In this document: positions 16,465 through 26,058 of the stretch, piece by piece
How the letters are laid out: each line of letters begins with the position of its first letter
Position numbering within the stretch: position 1 is the stretch's first letter
NCBI GenBank assembly: GCA_028700425.1
Contig: JAQVSP010000004.1
Span: forward strand, 1-47,932
Source of the DNA: Sphaerochaetaceae bacterium
Lineage (GTDB): Bacteria; Spirochaetota; Spirochaetia; Sphaerochaetales; Sphaerochaetaceae
DNA length: 47,932 bases
Reading direction: 5' to 3'
Translations under genes and position numbers: made by a program
The notes under the pieces: model-generated
The model's input: the letters and a program-made list of their open reading frames with translations, nothing else
Databases searched by the model: none
What the model was told of the DNA's origin: nothing

Positions 16465-17232
16465 ATGAAGGCAACAGAGCGAATAGACAGCATCATTTCC
16501 CTTGTCCCGTACAACGGCTTCATCCTCGTCAAGGACCTGGCCTCCAGGTTCAATGTGACCGAGGAGACTATAAGGCGAGACCTTGGCCGCATAATGGAGA
16601 TGAACATAGGCATATGCAAGGTCCATGGTGGGGCCTACCGGGTGAGCAAGGGCGATGAGACAAGCCCCTTCTCCTTCAGGGCGACCATGCTCACTGAGGT
16701 CAAGGCCCGCTTCGCTGACTATTGCGTAAATATCATCAAGCCTGAAAGCTGCGTGATGCTGGACTCAAGCACAACCTCTCTTTTCATCGCCAGGATGATA
16801 AAGGCCCAGAGGCTCAGGGTGACCATCGTCACCAACTCCCTGCCCATAGTCATGGAATTCGAGGATGACGAGAATTCAAAGGTGATATGCCTTGGCGGCC
16901 AGCTTCGCAAGAGAAATGAGTCGCTTGTAGGCTTTCACACCGTGGAGCTTCTTCGCAAGTACTGCGCCGATTGCTGCTTCATAAGCCCAACCAGCATAGA
17001 CCTGCAGCATGGGCTCACCGATCACAGTGAATTGGAGGCAGCGGTGCGCAAGGCCATGCTTGAGCAGTCAAGCTCGAGATTCCTTGTGGCTGACCACACA
17101 AAGTTCGGCTGGAGCAGCATCAATGTAATATCGCTGTTCAAGGGCCTGGATGCCATAATCTCTGATGTGGAGCCTAGTGCGCAATGGAGTAGCATTCTTG
17201 GAGAGAATGGCATATCATGGCACTGCCTCTAG
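16465..17232 (+). CDS. DeoR/GlpR-family transcriptional regulator
   Basis: 255 aa. The N-terminus MKATERIDSIISL plus VKDLASRFNVTEETIRRDLGRI is the classic DeoR helix-turn-helix (about residues 6-57), followed by VHGGAYRV. The C-terminal DeoRC sensor domain (about 75-235) has SSTTSLFIARMI and VTNSLPIVMEF, which bind phosphorylated sugars in this family. It is divergent from the nucleoside operon and co-directional with an MtnA-like isomerase 19 bp downstream, so it probably represses both until a sugar-1-phosphate accumulates. The ATG at 16465 matches the family start; it has no Shine-Dalgarno but a TATCAT box 7 nt upstream. A TTG at 16429 is unlikely because it coincides with the -35. Confidence 0.9.
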   Translation: MKATERIDSIISLVPYNGFILVKDLASRFNVTEETIRRDLGRIMEMNIGICKVHGGAYRVSKGDETSPFSFRATMLTEVKARFADYCVNIIKPESCVMLDSSTTSLFIARMIKAQRLRVTIVTNSLPIVMEFEDDENSKVICLGGQLRKRNESLVGFHTVELLRKYCADCCFISPTSIDLQHGLTDHSELEAAVRKAMLEQSSSRFLVADHTKFGWSSINVISLFKGLDAIISDVEPSAQWSSILGENGISWHCL

Positions 17233-17251
17233 AGCATAAGGAGATTGACAG

Positions 17252-18310
17252 ATGGAGCGTGCAGATCATGATCTTGCTTTTCTTCTGAAATATGAGAATG
17301 TAGCCTGGTATGAGGATGGAAAGGTTCGGATACTTGACCGAAGAGTCTATCCTGCCCAGAAGACCTTCGTCATTTGCCAGACCCATCAGGAAGTGGCCCA
17401 AGCCCTGAAGGACATGGTCACCCAGTCCGCGGGCCCTTATACAGCAGGCCCGATGGGCATGGCCCTGGCAGCCTGGGAATGCAGGTCGATGGGCCCTGGG
17501 CAGCAGATGGACTATCTCCGACAGGCCTCAGTGCACATCTACAGCGCAAGGCCCACCACAAAAAGCCGCATGCAGATTGTGACTGATGCATGCCTGCCAG
17601 TTGCAGAGAAAGCGCTTGCAGAGGGAAGGCGAGCTGATCTGGCCATACGGGATCACATAGTGGAAGCCAACAACCGCCGCTATGACAAGATGGCCAAGGC
17701 CGCTGAATACCTGGTGGACATGTTCCCCAAGAACGGAAAGATCATGACCCAGTGCTTTGCAGAGACCATACTTGGCATGATGCTTCGCGTATGCAGGCAG
17801 AGAGGCAATGACATAAAGCTCTTCTGTCCAGAGACGAGGCCATACTTCCAGGGAGCAAGGCTGACAGCTACAGTGTGCTATGAGATGGGCTTCGACACCA
17901 CCTTGATAACAGACAATATGCCTGCCTTCGTCATGGCCAACGAGAAGATCGATGTCTTCACCTGCGCTGCAGACGCCATATGCCTGGACGGCTATATATT
18001 CAACAAGGTCGGCACAAGCCAGATCGCCATATGCGCCAATCATTTCGGCATTCCAGTGTTTGTATCCGGCTCTCCCGACATCGGGCATCCCAATCACCAA
18101 AGCGTGACAATCGAGATGAGAGGCCCCGAGTTCTCATTGCAGGCGATGGGGGTAAGGACAGCTGTACAAGGTGTAAAGGGCTACTATCCAGCCTTCGACA
18201 TGACACCGCCTCATCTAATTTCAGGCATTGTAACAGACAAGGGCATTTTCTCTCCCTTTGATCTTCACAGGTATTTTGCCGACGGAACAAGCAGCGAGTT
18301 CACAGTCTGA
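17252..18310 (+). CDS. MtnA-like sugar-1-phosphate isomerase (eIF2B-alpha family)
   Basis: 352 aa of the eIF2B-alpha/MtnA/ribose-1,5-bisphosphate isomerase family. These enzymes convert a cyclic aldose-1-phosphate (methylthioribose-1-P, 5-deoxyribose-1-P or ribose-1,5-bisP) into the ketose. Recognisable are SARPTTKSRM (98-106), the catalytic-Cys region IMTQC (Cys168), the CPETRPYFQGARLTA block (192-206), TLITDNMPAFVM (217-228), the catalytic Asp241 in TCAADAICLDG, and FNKVGTSQIA (250-259). MtnA normally reads GADRI at the Asp site; here AADAI has no Arg, so substrate handling may differ. Cys and Asp are both kept, so activity is expected. An AAGGAG precedes the ATG. It is co-transcribed with the DeoR regulator. 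Confidence 0.82.
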   Translation: MERADHDLAFLLKYENVAWYEDGKVRILDRRVYPAQKTFVICQTHQEVAQALKDMVTQSAGPYTAGPMGMALAAWECRSMGPGQQMDYLRQASVHIYSARPTTKSRMQIVTDACLPVAEKALAEGRRADLAIRDHIVEANNRRYDKMAKAAEYLVDMFPKNGKIMTQCFAETILGMMLRVCRQRGNDIKLFCPETRPYFQGARLTATVCYEMGFDTTLITDNMPAFVMANEKIDVFTCAADAICLDGYIFNKVGTSQIAICANHFGIPVFVSGSPDIGHPNHQSVTIEMRGPEFSLQAMGVRTAVQGVKGYYPAFDMTPPHLISGIVTDKGIFSPFDLHRYFADGTSSEFTV

Positions 18311-18330
18311 GATCTCTGCCCAAAAGGTCT

Positions 18331-18358
18331 TTTAATTTTTCCTTTAAACGATTACACT
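18331..18358 (+). promoter_or_regulatory. Weak promoter candidate for the V-ATPase operon
   Basis: -10-like TACACT (18353-18358) lies 6 nt before the first V-ATPase ATG, with a poor -35 (TTTAAT, 18331-18336) at 16 bp. Read-through from the isomerase gene is also possible because no terminator is visible in the 54-bp gap. Confidence 0.3.
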
Positions 18359-18364
18359 GATGCC

Positions 18365-18661
18365 ATGGAAATTCAGTTGGTTGAGAAGATCCTTGAGACC
18401 GAGAAACAGGCCAAGGCACTTGTTGACAGTGCGCGTGCGCAGGCTCAAGCTATTGTGCAGAATGCGCGCAAGGATTGCGACAATGATCGCAGCCAGGCTC
18501 TGGCAGCCCAGGCAAAGGCAGATGATGAAAGGCTCAAGGCACTGGAAGCGGATTATGACAGGCAGCTGGAAAACCTGAAATCCGATCTGCAGAAGGCAGA
18601 TTTCGATCCACAGGCTGTCAAGCAAGCTGCCCTTAGGATTGTCCAGGCAGTCATAAAATGA
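18365..18661 (+). CDS. V-type ATPase peripheral stalk subunit G/H
   Basis: 98 aa and mostly one long charged helix. Residues about 5-80 are rich in Ala, Lys, Gln and Glu with heptad-like spacing (EKQAKALVDSARAQAQAIV), as in the G/H subunit (NtpF, AhaH) that pairs with subunit E to form the stator stalk. Assignment rests on composition, length and being first in a V-ATPase operon; sequence alone would not be decisive. The start has no Shine-Dalgarno and a -10-like box 6 nt upstream. The stop overlaps the next ATG (ATGA). Confidence 0.8.
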   Translation: MEIQLVEKILETEKQAKALVDSARAQAQAIVQNARKDCDNDRSQALAAQAKADDERLKALEADYDRQLENLKSDLQKADFDPQAVKQAALRIVQAVIK

Positions 18662-19734
18662 AATCGCCATTGTTGAGATATGGGTATCTCAATGCAAAGC
18701 TCAGGGCTAGGATGGCAGAGATGAGAGACAGCCAGGTGCTTGAGAAGGCACGGGAGGCGGGCTCTCTTCTTGAGGTCCTGGAAGCCCTAAAGGGCACTGC
18801 CTACCAGGAGCTTGCAGAGATCTATAACAGCACAGGAGATCTGGGACTTGTGGAGAAGGCGCTTTTGGAGCGTGAGCTGCTTGAGCGCCAATGGGTGCTT
18901 GGATGCCTGGATGAGAAGCCAAGGAAGGCTGCAAGCTTTCTTCTTCAGAAAATAGAGATAGACAACCTCAAGAACACGATCCGCATCTGGCTGGACTGCC
19001 GCTTCTGGGATCTTTCTCCCTCCAATAGGATGAACTACCTTCTCAAGCGCCACATATACAGCGATGTGAACTGGGACGAGCTCATCAACTCCACTAGCTG
19101 GGAGGCCTTCTGCAAGGGCCTTGATGGAACCGTCTATCAGAAAGCCTGCCAGTCCTACAGCGCAGAGGGCCTGAAGAACGACCAGCTGGCATTCCTGGAG
19201 ATGGACCTGGACAAGATTCTCTACAGCGCCTATGAGACTTCTCTCAAGGAGCTTGGAGGACAGGACCGAAAGGTCGCAACCGATATCCTCAACAGGGATA
19301 TAGACCTGAAGAACCTGCTCATACTGATGCGCTATGGCACCTTCTATAAGCTCGACAGCAAGAGAATAAGCAGCCTGCTGCTTCAAGGCGGAGCAGTCAA
19401 TGGCTCCAAGGCCTTGTCTGATTACCTTGCCAGCCGTGACGCACTAGGCCTTGTCAAGCGCTTCATGCCAGCTCTGGCAGCCAGGCTTGACCGGGACAGC
19501 TTCAGCGGCAACGCCTTGCTGGAGACAATGCTTGAGATAGAGCACTTCCTTGGATCTGAGAGAAAAAAGGAGTACACGATGGTTCTTAGAAGGCATCCCT
19601 TCACCATGGCTCTTGTACTGGCATATTTCTTTGTTTATGATAATAACGACCGAGTCCTGAGAACCTTGCTGAATGCAAAGGCCTACAAGATGGATAAGGA
19701 ATCTATGGGGGATTTCCATGACTCTGTTCACTAA
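18658..19734 (+). CDS. atpC: V-type ATPase subunit C (d-like/AC39)
   Basis: 358 aa, usual size for the bacterial/archaeal C subunit, the cap that joins the rotor ring to the central stalk. The N-terminus RYGYLNAKLRARMAEM and internal EIDNLKNTIRIWLDC and DLKNLLILMRYGTFYKL match the repeated 'N-L(K)-ILR' helices of the AC39 fold. It overlaps the upstream gene by 4 bp and the subunit I gene by 17 bp. In Thermus and archaea subunit C is encoded after E; here it is ahead of I, so the operon order has been rearranged. Confidence 0.88.
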   Translation: MKSPLLRYGYLNAKLRARMAEMRDSQVLEKAREAGSLLEVLEALKGTAYQELAEIYNSTGDLGLVEKALLERELLERQWVLGCLDEKPRKAASFLLQKIEIDNLKNTIRIWLDCRFWDLSPSNRMNYLLKRHIYSDVNWDELINSTSWEAFCKGLDGTVYQKACQSYSAEGLKNDQLAFLEMDLDKILYSAYETSLKELGGQDRKVATDILNRDIDLKNLLILMRYGTFYKLDSKRISSLLLQGGAVNGSKALSDYLASRDALGLVKRFMPALAARLDRDSFSGNALLETMLEIEHFLGSERKKEYTMVLRRHPFTMALVLAYFFVYDNNDRVLRTLLNAKAYKMDKESMGDFHDSVH

Positions 19735-21640
19735 GCCTATGAAACTGCTCACTGCAGTCGTCATAACCTCGAGATCCGAAGCGGTAGCTCATAAGCTGCT
19801 TGAGCTTGGACTTCTGGATTTCATCGATGTCAAGAGCCTTGACATCAAGCTTCCTCCTGAGACACGCAAGGCAAGCCCTGCAGCCCTGGACTCCATTTTC
19901 TCCGCAGCAAAGGCCCTTTACGGGCAGGCGGGCCTCATTTTGCCTCAGCCTCGCAAGGAGGATGTGCTGTGCATGATGGACTTTGACCAGCAGAAGGCCT
20001 CCACGTTCATCGAGTCCCTTGGCCAGAGGATCTCTGATTCAAAGGCCAGCCTCAAGAGCCTCAACGAGAGCCTGATCGCCCTGGAGGAGTTCAAGGACTA
20101 TATCGACACAGGAAGGCTCAACTACCTGCAGGTGCATATCGGAAGCTTTCCTAAGCCAGTTGACATCAGGAGCAAGCTTGGCGACTGCATGCTTGTGGAC
20201 ATCCCTGGCGAGCCCTTTGAGATAATTGCGGCCCTAAGGCGAGACGGAGCCAAGGTCAACCCGCTTCTGGAGAAGCTTGGCTGGACCGAGACCGACGATG
20301 TCAAGGCGCAGAAGGCCTCTACAGGCCTGGTCTACGATAAGATCAGCAAGCAGACAGATGATATCCGCGAGCAGATGAAGAAGCTTGCAGAGGCCCCAAG
20401 GCAGATAATACTCGAGAGCAAGGCAGAGCTTGATGGATACTACAAGGCCATACTTGTCGCACGTCTATGCAGCAAGATCAAGGACAGCTTCACCTATACC
20501 CAGAATACAAGCTTCTTCAGCGGCTGGGTTCCCAGCGAGAGCGCTGAGATCCTGGAGCAGGGGATAAAGGAAGCCTCAGAAGGCTCCTGCATCATAGAGT
20601 GGACCCAGGCTGAGAAGGTAAAGGATGTCCCAATCCCTGTGCAGATCTCCAGCCCGAAGATCCTTTCTCCCTTTGCAAGGCTGGTCACAAACTACTCGAT
20701 TCCTGAGTACAAGAGCCTCAACCCCGTTCCCGTGGTCGTTGTCACATACCTGTGCATGTTCGCCCTTATGTTCGCCGACCTTGGGCAGGGCTTCATCCTT
20801 CTCCTTCTGGGCCTTTACAAGACCTGGGACTATGGACGCAATCCATTGAAGAAGGATGGCATGATCAACCGCAACATCAGCGCGCTTCTGATATACCTAG
20901 GGGTGGCCTCCATGATAGGAGGGCTTCTCTTTGGCTCCTGCTTCGGCTATTCATGGATTCCAGCTCTCTGGTTCAACTACCACAGGGTGGTCAACGGGGC
21001 CTCCGATGGCCTTGTAAAGAATGTCTACAGCATCCTGGGAATAACCATACGCTTTGGCGTGGCAGTGATCTTCATTGGCCTGATCATGAACTGGATCAAT
21101 CTCTATCGAAAGAAGAGATGGGTGGATCTGTTCCTGGACAAGTACGGCATCGCAGGCGGCTGGCTGTTTGCAGTCGGCTATTGGGCCGCATCAGCCTTCG
21201 TGAAGTCTGGCTACAAGAGCATGCCTGAAGGCATGTTCCTTCCAATTGCCATTGTTATAGGAGCTGGAAGCCTTCTCTTCAGGGAGCCTCTTGTCTGCAT
21301 CCTTGAGCACAAGCGCATCAGGTTAGACATAATGGAATGGATGGTCCAGCTGCTTGAGGTCTTCTCAGGATACCTTGCCAATACACTGAGCTTCATGAGA
21401 GTCGCAGGGCTTGGGATTGCCCATGTGAGCCTGATGACAGCCTTTGAGCAGATGGCTGACATGACAGAGGATCTTGCATTCAAGATCCTGATCATGGCGC
21501 TTGGCAACGTGCTTGTCATAGCCATAGAGGGCCTCAGCGCAGGCATACAGGCACTTAGGCTCAACTATTATGAGTTCTTTACAAAGTTCTTTACAGGCGG
21601 TGGAGTTGTCTACCGTCCTATGAGCATAGAAAACAATTAA
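19718..21640 (+). CDS. atpI: V-type ATPase subunit I (a-like)
   Basis: About 640 aa. The N-terminal half (to about residue 320) is soluble with coiled-coil stretches; the C-terminal half has about seven to eight membrane helices beginning near PVPVVVVTYLCMFALMFADLGQGF. SFMRVAGLGIAH contains the conserved Arg that faces the rotor ring and is needed for ion transfer. The subunit forms the ion half-channels and stator in the inner membrane. The start at 19718, inside the end of atpC after a GGGGG run, is preferred; an ATG at 19739 just after the atpC stop is the alternative but has no ribosome site. Confidence 0.92.
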   Translation: MTLFTKPMKLLTAVVITSRSEAVAHKLLELGLLDFIDVKSLDIKLPPETRKASPAALDSIFSAAKALYGQAGLILPQPRKEDVLCMMDFDQQKASTFIESLGQRISDSKASLKSLNESLIALEEFKDYIDTGRLNYLQVHIGSFPKPVDIRSKLGDCMLVDIPGEPFEIIAALRRDGAKVNPLLEKLGWTETDDVKAQKASTGLVYDKISKQTDDIREQMKKLAEAPRQIILESKAELDGYYKAILVARLCSKIKDSFTYTQNTSFFSGWVPSESAEILEQGIKEASEGSCIIEWTQAEKVKDVPIPVQISSPKILSPFARLVTNYSIPEYKSLNPVPVVVVTYLCMFALMFADLGQGFILLLLGLYKTWDYGRNPLKKDGMINRNISALLIYLGVASMIGGLLFGSCFGYSWIPALWFNYHRVVNGASDGLVKNVYSILGITIRFGVAVIFIGLIMNWINLYRKKRWVDLFLDKYGIAGGWLFAVGYWAASAFVKSGYKSMPEGMFLPIAIVIGAGSLLFREPLVCILEHKRIRLDIMEWMVQLLEVFSGYLANTLSFMRVAGLGIAHVSLMTAFEQMADMTEDLAFKILIMALGNVLVIAIEGLSAGIQALRLNYYEFFTKFFTGGGVVYRPMSIENN

Positions 21641-21659
21641 GCTTCCGTAGGAGGAAAAA

Positions 21660-22010
21660 ATGTCATTGTTGGTTTTTAAGAGAAGGCTTGGCCTTTCAGT
21701 TCTGGCAACAGTATTGCTGCTTGTGGTTTCCGGCTTGCTTTTCGCACCGCCAGTCTTTGCAGCCGAAACTGCCGTGCAGGAAACTGTAAGCGATGCTAAG
21801 TACATGTGGGTCTGCATTGGAGCTGCCGTGGCTTTCTCGGCAGGAGCCATTTCTGCTGGAATGGCTATCAGCAGGGTCGGAACCGCTGCTATGGGCGCCC
21901 TTTCAGAACGCCCTGAAATCGGATCTCAGGCCTTGATCTTCATAGCCCTTGCAGAAGGTCTGGTTGTGTTTGGATTCATCACTGCCCTGATGATCCTTGG
22001 AAAGATCTGA
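21660..22010 (+). CDS. atpK: V-type ATPase subunit K (proteolipid ring)
   Basis: 116 aa with a cleavable-looking leader (basic MSLLVFKRR, hydrophobic core, PPVFA then AETAV) followed by one two-helix hairpin. Helix 1 is VCIGAAVAFSAGAISAGMAI, the loop is LSERPE, and helix 2 contains the ion-binding Glu in ALAEGLVVFG. This is a single-hairpin c subunit like F-type c, not the four-helix form of Enterococcus. The Gln used for Na+ binding in sodium-type c rings is not obvious in helix 1, so proton transport may be more likely, but that is uncertain. A strong AGGAGG precedes the ATG, suiting the high copy number of this subunit. Confidence 0.9.
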   Translation: MSLLVFKRRLGLSVLATVLLLVVSGLLFAPPVFAAETAVQETVSDAKYMWVCIGAAVAFSAGAISAGMAISRVGTAAMGALSERPEIGSQALIFIALAEGLVVFGFITALMILGKI

Positions 22011-22312
22011 TGAAATACTTTGTCATTGGGGATTATGATACTGTCATGGGTTTCTCCCTAGTAGGAGTGCCTGGACAGATAGCAAGCGACGCCGCCGGCG
22101 CCTCCTCTGCATTTGACCGTGCACTCGATGACAGGCAATACGGCATAATCATCATCACCGATGAAATCGCGGACACCATCCGCGAAAAGGTGGACAAGTA
22201 TCTTTTCTCAGAGTCCTTTCCACTGATAGTGGAGATTCCCGGCCCTTCCAGGGGAGGAGTCTCCCGAGATCTTCACGCCCTGGTGAACCAGGCCATAGGA
22301 GTAGCCTTATGA
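22010..22312 (+). CDS. atpF: V-type ATPase subunit F
   Basis: 100 aa, correct size for the central-stalk subunit F. MKYFVIGDYDTVMGFSLVGVPG and YGIIIITDEIADTIREKVD match the Rossmann-like fold of this subunit, and SFPLIVEIPGP is the usual closing strand. It binds subunit D in the rotor and may regulate ATP hydrolysis. It shares one base with the atpK stop (TGATG) and 4 bp with atpE. Confidence 0.92.
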   Translation: MKYFVIGDYDTVMGFSLVGVPGQIASDAAGASSAFDRALDDRQYGIIIITDEIADTIREKVDKYLFSESFPLIVEIPGPSRGGVSRDLHALVNQAIGVAL

Positions 22313-22917
22313 GCGATCTTTTAGCAAGCATAATCGAGGACGCACAGAAGCAGGCAGACCTCATCCTGGACCAGGCCCGAAAGGATGCCCAGGCCATTAA
22401 GGATGCAGCCTTGGTCGAGAAGGCCAAGGACCTGGAGCTGCAGGCAAGCAAGCTTGAGTCCAGGAAGGCCTATATGGCTGCAAGATTCGAGAGCCAGAAG
22501 CAGGTGGTCGGCAGGAAGGCCGGCCTCAAGCGCAGCGCCTTGTTCAACCAGGCAGTCATGAAGGAGGCAGATGAAATGCTTGCCAGGCTTCCTGAGGATC
22601 CAGGCTATGCCGACATGCTGGCAGACTGGATCTGCGAGGGGGCCATTGAGCTGGACAAGAGCCTGTGCTCTGTGAACTTCTCGGCCAAGGACCATGTGGA
22701 TAGAAGCGTTCTGGACAAGGCCGAGGACCTGATCAAGCGAAGAAGCGGCAAGACCATCAAGCTTCAGATCGGGATAACCGACCTTGAGCAGAGTGGAGTG
22801 ATCATAAGCGTTCCAGGCTCCAATGTCAGCTATAACAACCTTATTTCATCCCGGCTTAGAAGGATGGAGCGCAAAGTCAGCGAGATCCTGGAGGAGAGTT
22901 CATGGATCAGGCAGTAA
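22309..22917 (+). CDS. atpE: V-type ATPase peripheral stalk subunit E
   Basis: 202 aa. The N-terminal half is a long charged helix (LASIIEDAQKQADLILDQARKDAQAI, to about residue 85) that would pair with the G/H subunit. The C-terminal half is a globular alpha/beta domain ending with the usual VIISVPGSNVSYNNLISSRL. It anchors the catalytic head to the membrane stator. It overlaps atpA by 16 bp. Confidence 0.9.
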   Translation: MSDLLASIIEDAQKQADLILDQARKDAQAIKDAALVEKAKDLELQASKLESRKAYMAARFESQKQVVGRKAGLKRSALFNQAVMKEADEMLARLPEDPGYADMLADWICEGAIELDKSLCSVNFSAKDHVDRSVLDKAEDLIKRRSGKTIKLQIGITDLEQSGVIISVPGSNVSYNNLISSRLRRMERKVSEILEESSWIRQ

Positions 22918-24662
22918 TTGGACGAGTCAAGAGAGTCAATGGACCGGTGGTGACTGTCAGCGGCATAACCAATGCCTCTATGATGGAGCTCGTCTATATA
23001 GGCGAATACCGCCTAATAGGAGAGATAGTCAAGCTTGAGGGAAGCTCAGCGACTGTTCAGGTGTATGAGGATACCACTGGCCTTGCCCCTGAGGACCCTG
23101 TGTACACCAGCGGCGGCCCGCTTTGCGTAGAGCTAGGCCCAGGCCTTATTGGATCCATATATGATGGAATCCAGAGGCCCTTGGAGGCCCTGAGGGCCTC
23201 TGGCGGAGACTTCATCGGACGCGGACAGAGCGCCAACTCCATCAGCCACAAGCAGAAGTGGTCTTTCCATAGGACAATGGAGGAAGGCTCCACAGTATCT
23301 GGAGGCTCAATCATCGGCTATGTCGATGAGAACTCCAACATCAAGCATAAGATAATGGTCAGCCCCTTTTGCAAGGGCGGCAAGCTGGTCGACCTTGCTC
23401 CTGACGGAGAATATGACGTGACCCAGGTCATAGCCAATGTGCTCGGCGCCGATGGAAGAAAGACAGCAGTAAGGATGTCTCATAAGTGGCCTATAAGAAA
23501 GAGCAGGCCTGTTCAGAGCCATATGAGCCTGTCAGTGCCCCTCATTACAGGCCAGAGAGTCATCGATGTGCTCTTTCCATTGGCAAAGGGCGGCACGGTG
23601 GCCATACCAGGCGGATTCGGAACAGGCAAGACAATGACCCAGCATGCAATAGCATCCTGGTGCGATGCTGACCTGATAGTCTATGTAGGCTGCGGAGAGA
23701 GAGGCAATGAGATGACCGATGTGCTTCGCGAGTTCCCGACTCTCATCGATCCGCGCACAGGAAGGTCCCTCATGGAGAGGACCATACTCATCGCAAACAC
23801 CTCCAACATGCCTGTCTCTGCAAGAGAGGCATCGATCTACACTGGAATTACAATAGCAGAATACTATCGAGACATGGGCTATCATATAGCCTTGATGGCC
23901 GATTCCACCTCACGCTGGGCTGAAGCTCTCAGGGAGCTTGGCGGACGAATGGAGGAGATGCCGGCAGAGGAGGGCTTCCCAGCCTACCTGCCTACAAGGA
24001 TAGCTGAGTTCTATGAAAGGGCAGGCTACATGAAGAATCTCAATGGAACAGAAGGCTCGGTTTCCGTCATAGGAGCTGTCAGCCCTCCAGGAGGAGACTT
24101 CTCTGAGCCAGTTACCCAGCATACCAAGCGCTTTGTGCGATGCTTCTGGGGCCTTGACAAGGGCCTTGCCTCGGCTCGCCACTATCCTGCAATAAGCTGG
24201 CTGACCAGCTACAGCGAGTACGTTCCGGACCTAAGGTCCTGGTGGGACAGGAAGAGCAATGGAGCCTGGGAGGCAGACCGCACAGCGATCATGAGCCTTC
24301 TTCAGCAGGAGGTCAGGCTAAGCCAGGTCGTCAAGCTTGTTGGCTCTGACGCCCTTCCGGATTCGCAGAACTTCATACTGTCTGTATGTGACCTGTTCAA
24401 GACAGCCTTCCTGCAGCAGAATGCCTTCGATGATGAGGACAAGTACTGCAATGCAGACAAGCAGCTGAAGATGCTGAGGCTTATAATGCTTTACTATGAG
24501 CTTGGAAGCAAGGCGATAAAGGCAGGCTCAACCTTGATCAAGGTCAAGAGGCTCAAGGTCGTGCAGGATCTTGCAAGAATGAGGTTCTCGAAGGACCTTG
24601 GAGATCTTGAGCAGAGGCTCAGGTCTTCAATGAGAGCCTTGGAGGAAGCTTATGACAGATAG
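22902..24662 (+). CDS. atpA: V-type ATPase catalytic subunit A
   Basis: 586 aa, standard length. [13 protein letters not shown] opens the beta-barrel domain; the A-specific non-homologous insertion lies near 110-190; the P-loop GGFGTGKT is at 237-244; [11 protein letters not shown] carries the catalytic Glu; [16 protein letters not shown] and [17 protein letters not shown] complete the active site. Three copies alternate with subunit B and hydrolyse or make ATP in the cytoplasm. GGAGGAG precedes the ATG within the end of atpE. Confidence 0.98.
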   Translation: MDQAVIGRVKRVNGPVVTVSGITNASMMELVYIGEYRLIGEIVKLEGSSATVQVYEDTTGLAPEDPVYTSGGPLCVELGPGLIGSIYDGIQRPLEALRASGGDFIGRGQSANSISHKQKWSFHRTMEEGSTVSGGSIIGYVDENSNIKHKIMVSPFCKGGKLVDLAPDGEYDVTQVIANVLGADGRKTAVRMSHKWPIRKSRPVQSHMSLSVPLITGQRVIDVLFPLAKGGTVAIPGGFGTGKTMTQHAIASWCDADLIVYVGCGERGNEMTDVLREFPTLIDPRTGRSLMERTILIANTSNMPVSAREASIYTGITIAEYYRDMGYHIALMADSTSRWAEALRELGGRMEEMPAEEGFPAYLPTRIAEFYERAGYMKNLNGTEGSVSVIGAVSPPGGDFSEPVTQHTKRFVRCFWGLDKGLASARHYPAISWLTSYSEYVPDLRSWWDRKSNGAWEADRTAIMSLLQQEVRLSQVVKLVGSDALPDSQNFILSVCDLFKTAFLQQNAFDDEDKYCNADKQLKMLRLIMLYYELGSKAIKAGSTLIKVKRLKVVQDLARMRFSKDLGDLEQRLRSSMRALEEAYDR

Positions 24663-26058
24663 TCAGAGAATAAGGCTTAGCGGAAGGGAGTACAGAGGGC
24701 TTGAGCGCATCGATGGCTCTCTTGTATTCATGAAGAATACCCATCCCGTCGGCTACAACGAGCTTGTCCAGATAACAGATAAGGATGGCAACATAAGAAG
24801 CGGCCAGGTCCTGGATACCAGCGATGAGGCTGTTTGCGTACAGGTCTTTGACGGCACAAGCGCACTGAACCTTCCTGACACCAGGATGGTCTTCATGGGC
24901 GAGCCTATCACCCTTGGCGTAACTGACAAGATGCTTGGACGGGTGATGGACGGGCTAGGCAACATGCGCGATGGCAACGCCGCCCCTATGGCCGAGGCCA
25001 GGCGCGATGTCAACGGCAGCCCAATCAACCCAACAGCCAGGATATATCCTCGCGACTTCATCCAGACAGGAATATCCTGCATCGATGGGATGACAACCCT
25101 GATACAAGGCCAGAAGCTTCCAATCTTCTCGGCCAACGGGCTTGACCACAACATACTGGCCGCCCAGATAGCCAGGCAGGCCAAGGTCAGGGGAGCAGAC
25201 AGCGACTTTGCCATAGTCTTCGTGGCCATGGGAATCAAGTACGACACAGCCCAGTTCTTCATCGACAGCTTTGAAAGCTCAGGAGTGCTGGACAACGTGG
25301 CTCTCTTCTTGTCCTTGGCTGACGATCCGTCCATCGAGCGCCTGATCACTCCAAAGAGCGCCTTGACGCTGGCAGAGTTCCTTGCCTTCGACAAGGGCAA
25401 GCAGGTTTTGGTGATCATGACCGACATGACCAACTACTGCGAGAGCCTGAGAGAGATATCCACCCTGCGCGGCGAGATACCTTCAAGAAAGGGATACCCT
25501 GGATACCTATACTCCAACCTGGCCGAGCTTTATGAGAGAAGCGGCAAGATTGAGGGAAGGGAGGGAAGCATCACACAGCTTCCGATCCTGACCATGCCCA
25601 ACGACGACATATCTCACCCGATACCGGATTTGACAGGCTATATAACCGAGGGCCAGATTGTGTTCTCGCGCCAGCTTGCATCCAAGGGCGTCTATCCGCC
25701 GGTGGATGTGCTTCCTTCCCTGTCAAGGCTCATGAAGGACGGAATTGGAGAGGGCATGACCCGATCCGATCATCCCCATCTTTCCAACCAGCTGTTTGCA
25801 TCCTACTCCCATGTAAAGGATGTGCGCAACCTGGCCAGCGTGATAGGAGAGGAGGAGCTCACTGACCTTGATCGCTGCTATATGCGCTTTGGAGAGTTCT
25901 TTGAGCAGAGATTCCTGAAGCAGGGCACCAATGAGGACAGAAGCATAGAGCAGACTCTTGATCTTGGCTGGAAGGCTCTTGGCTTCTTGCCCCGCGAGGA
26001 GCTTTCAAGGCTCAGCGAAGATGAGATCGACTCGCACTACACTGCTGCGGAGGCCTAG
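24652..26058 (+). CDS. atpB: V-type ATPase regulatory subunit B
   Basis: 468 aa. It has the A/B fold but lacks a functional P-loop, as expected for the non-catalytic partner. Matches include [62 protein letters not shown] and the signature SVxxSLSRL-like [13 protein letters not shown]. It overlaps atpA by 11 bp and abuts atpD. A GGAGGAAGCTT spacing before the ATG supports this start. Confidence 0.97.
   Translation: MTDSQRIRLSGREYRGLERIDGSLVFMKNTHPVGYNELVQITDKDGNIRSGQVLDTSDEAVCVQVFDGTSALNLPDTRMVFMGEPITLGVTDKMLGRVMDGLGNMRDGNAAPMAEARRDVNGSPINPTARIYPRDFIQTGISCIDGMTTLIQGQKLPIFSANGLDHNILAAQIARQAKVRGADSDFAIVFVAMGIKYDTAQFFIDSFESSGVLDNVALFLSLADDPSIERLITPKSALTLAEFLAFDKGKQVLVIMTDMTNYCESLREISTLRGEIPSRKGYPGYLYSNLAELYERSGKIEGREGSITQLPILTMPNDDISHPIPDLTGYITEGQIVFSRQLASKGVYPPVDVLPSLSRLMKDGIGEGMTRSDHPHLSNQLFASYSHVKDVRNLASVIGEEELTDLDRCYMRFGEFFEQRFLKQGTNEDRSIEQTLDLGWKALGFLPREELSRLSEDEIDSHYTAAEA

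Noticed and set aside
16312-16626. N-terminal extension of the fucose-isomerase-like gene
   Set aside because: It would run through its own promoter, the operator block and the DeoR start; AAGGAGG at 16318-16324 fixes the start at 16311.
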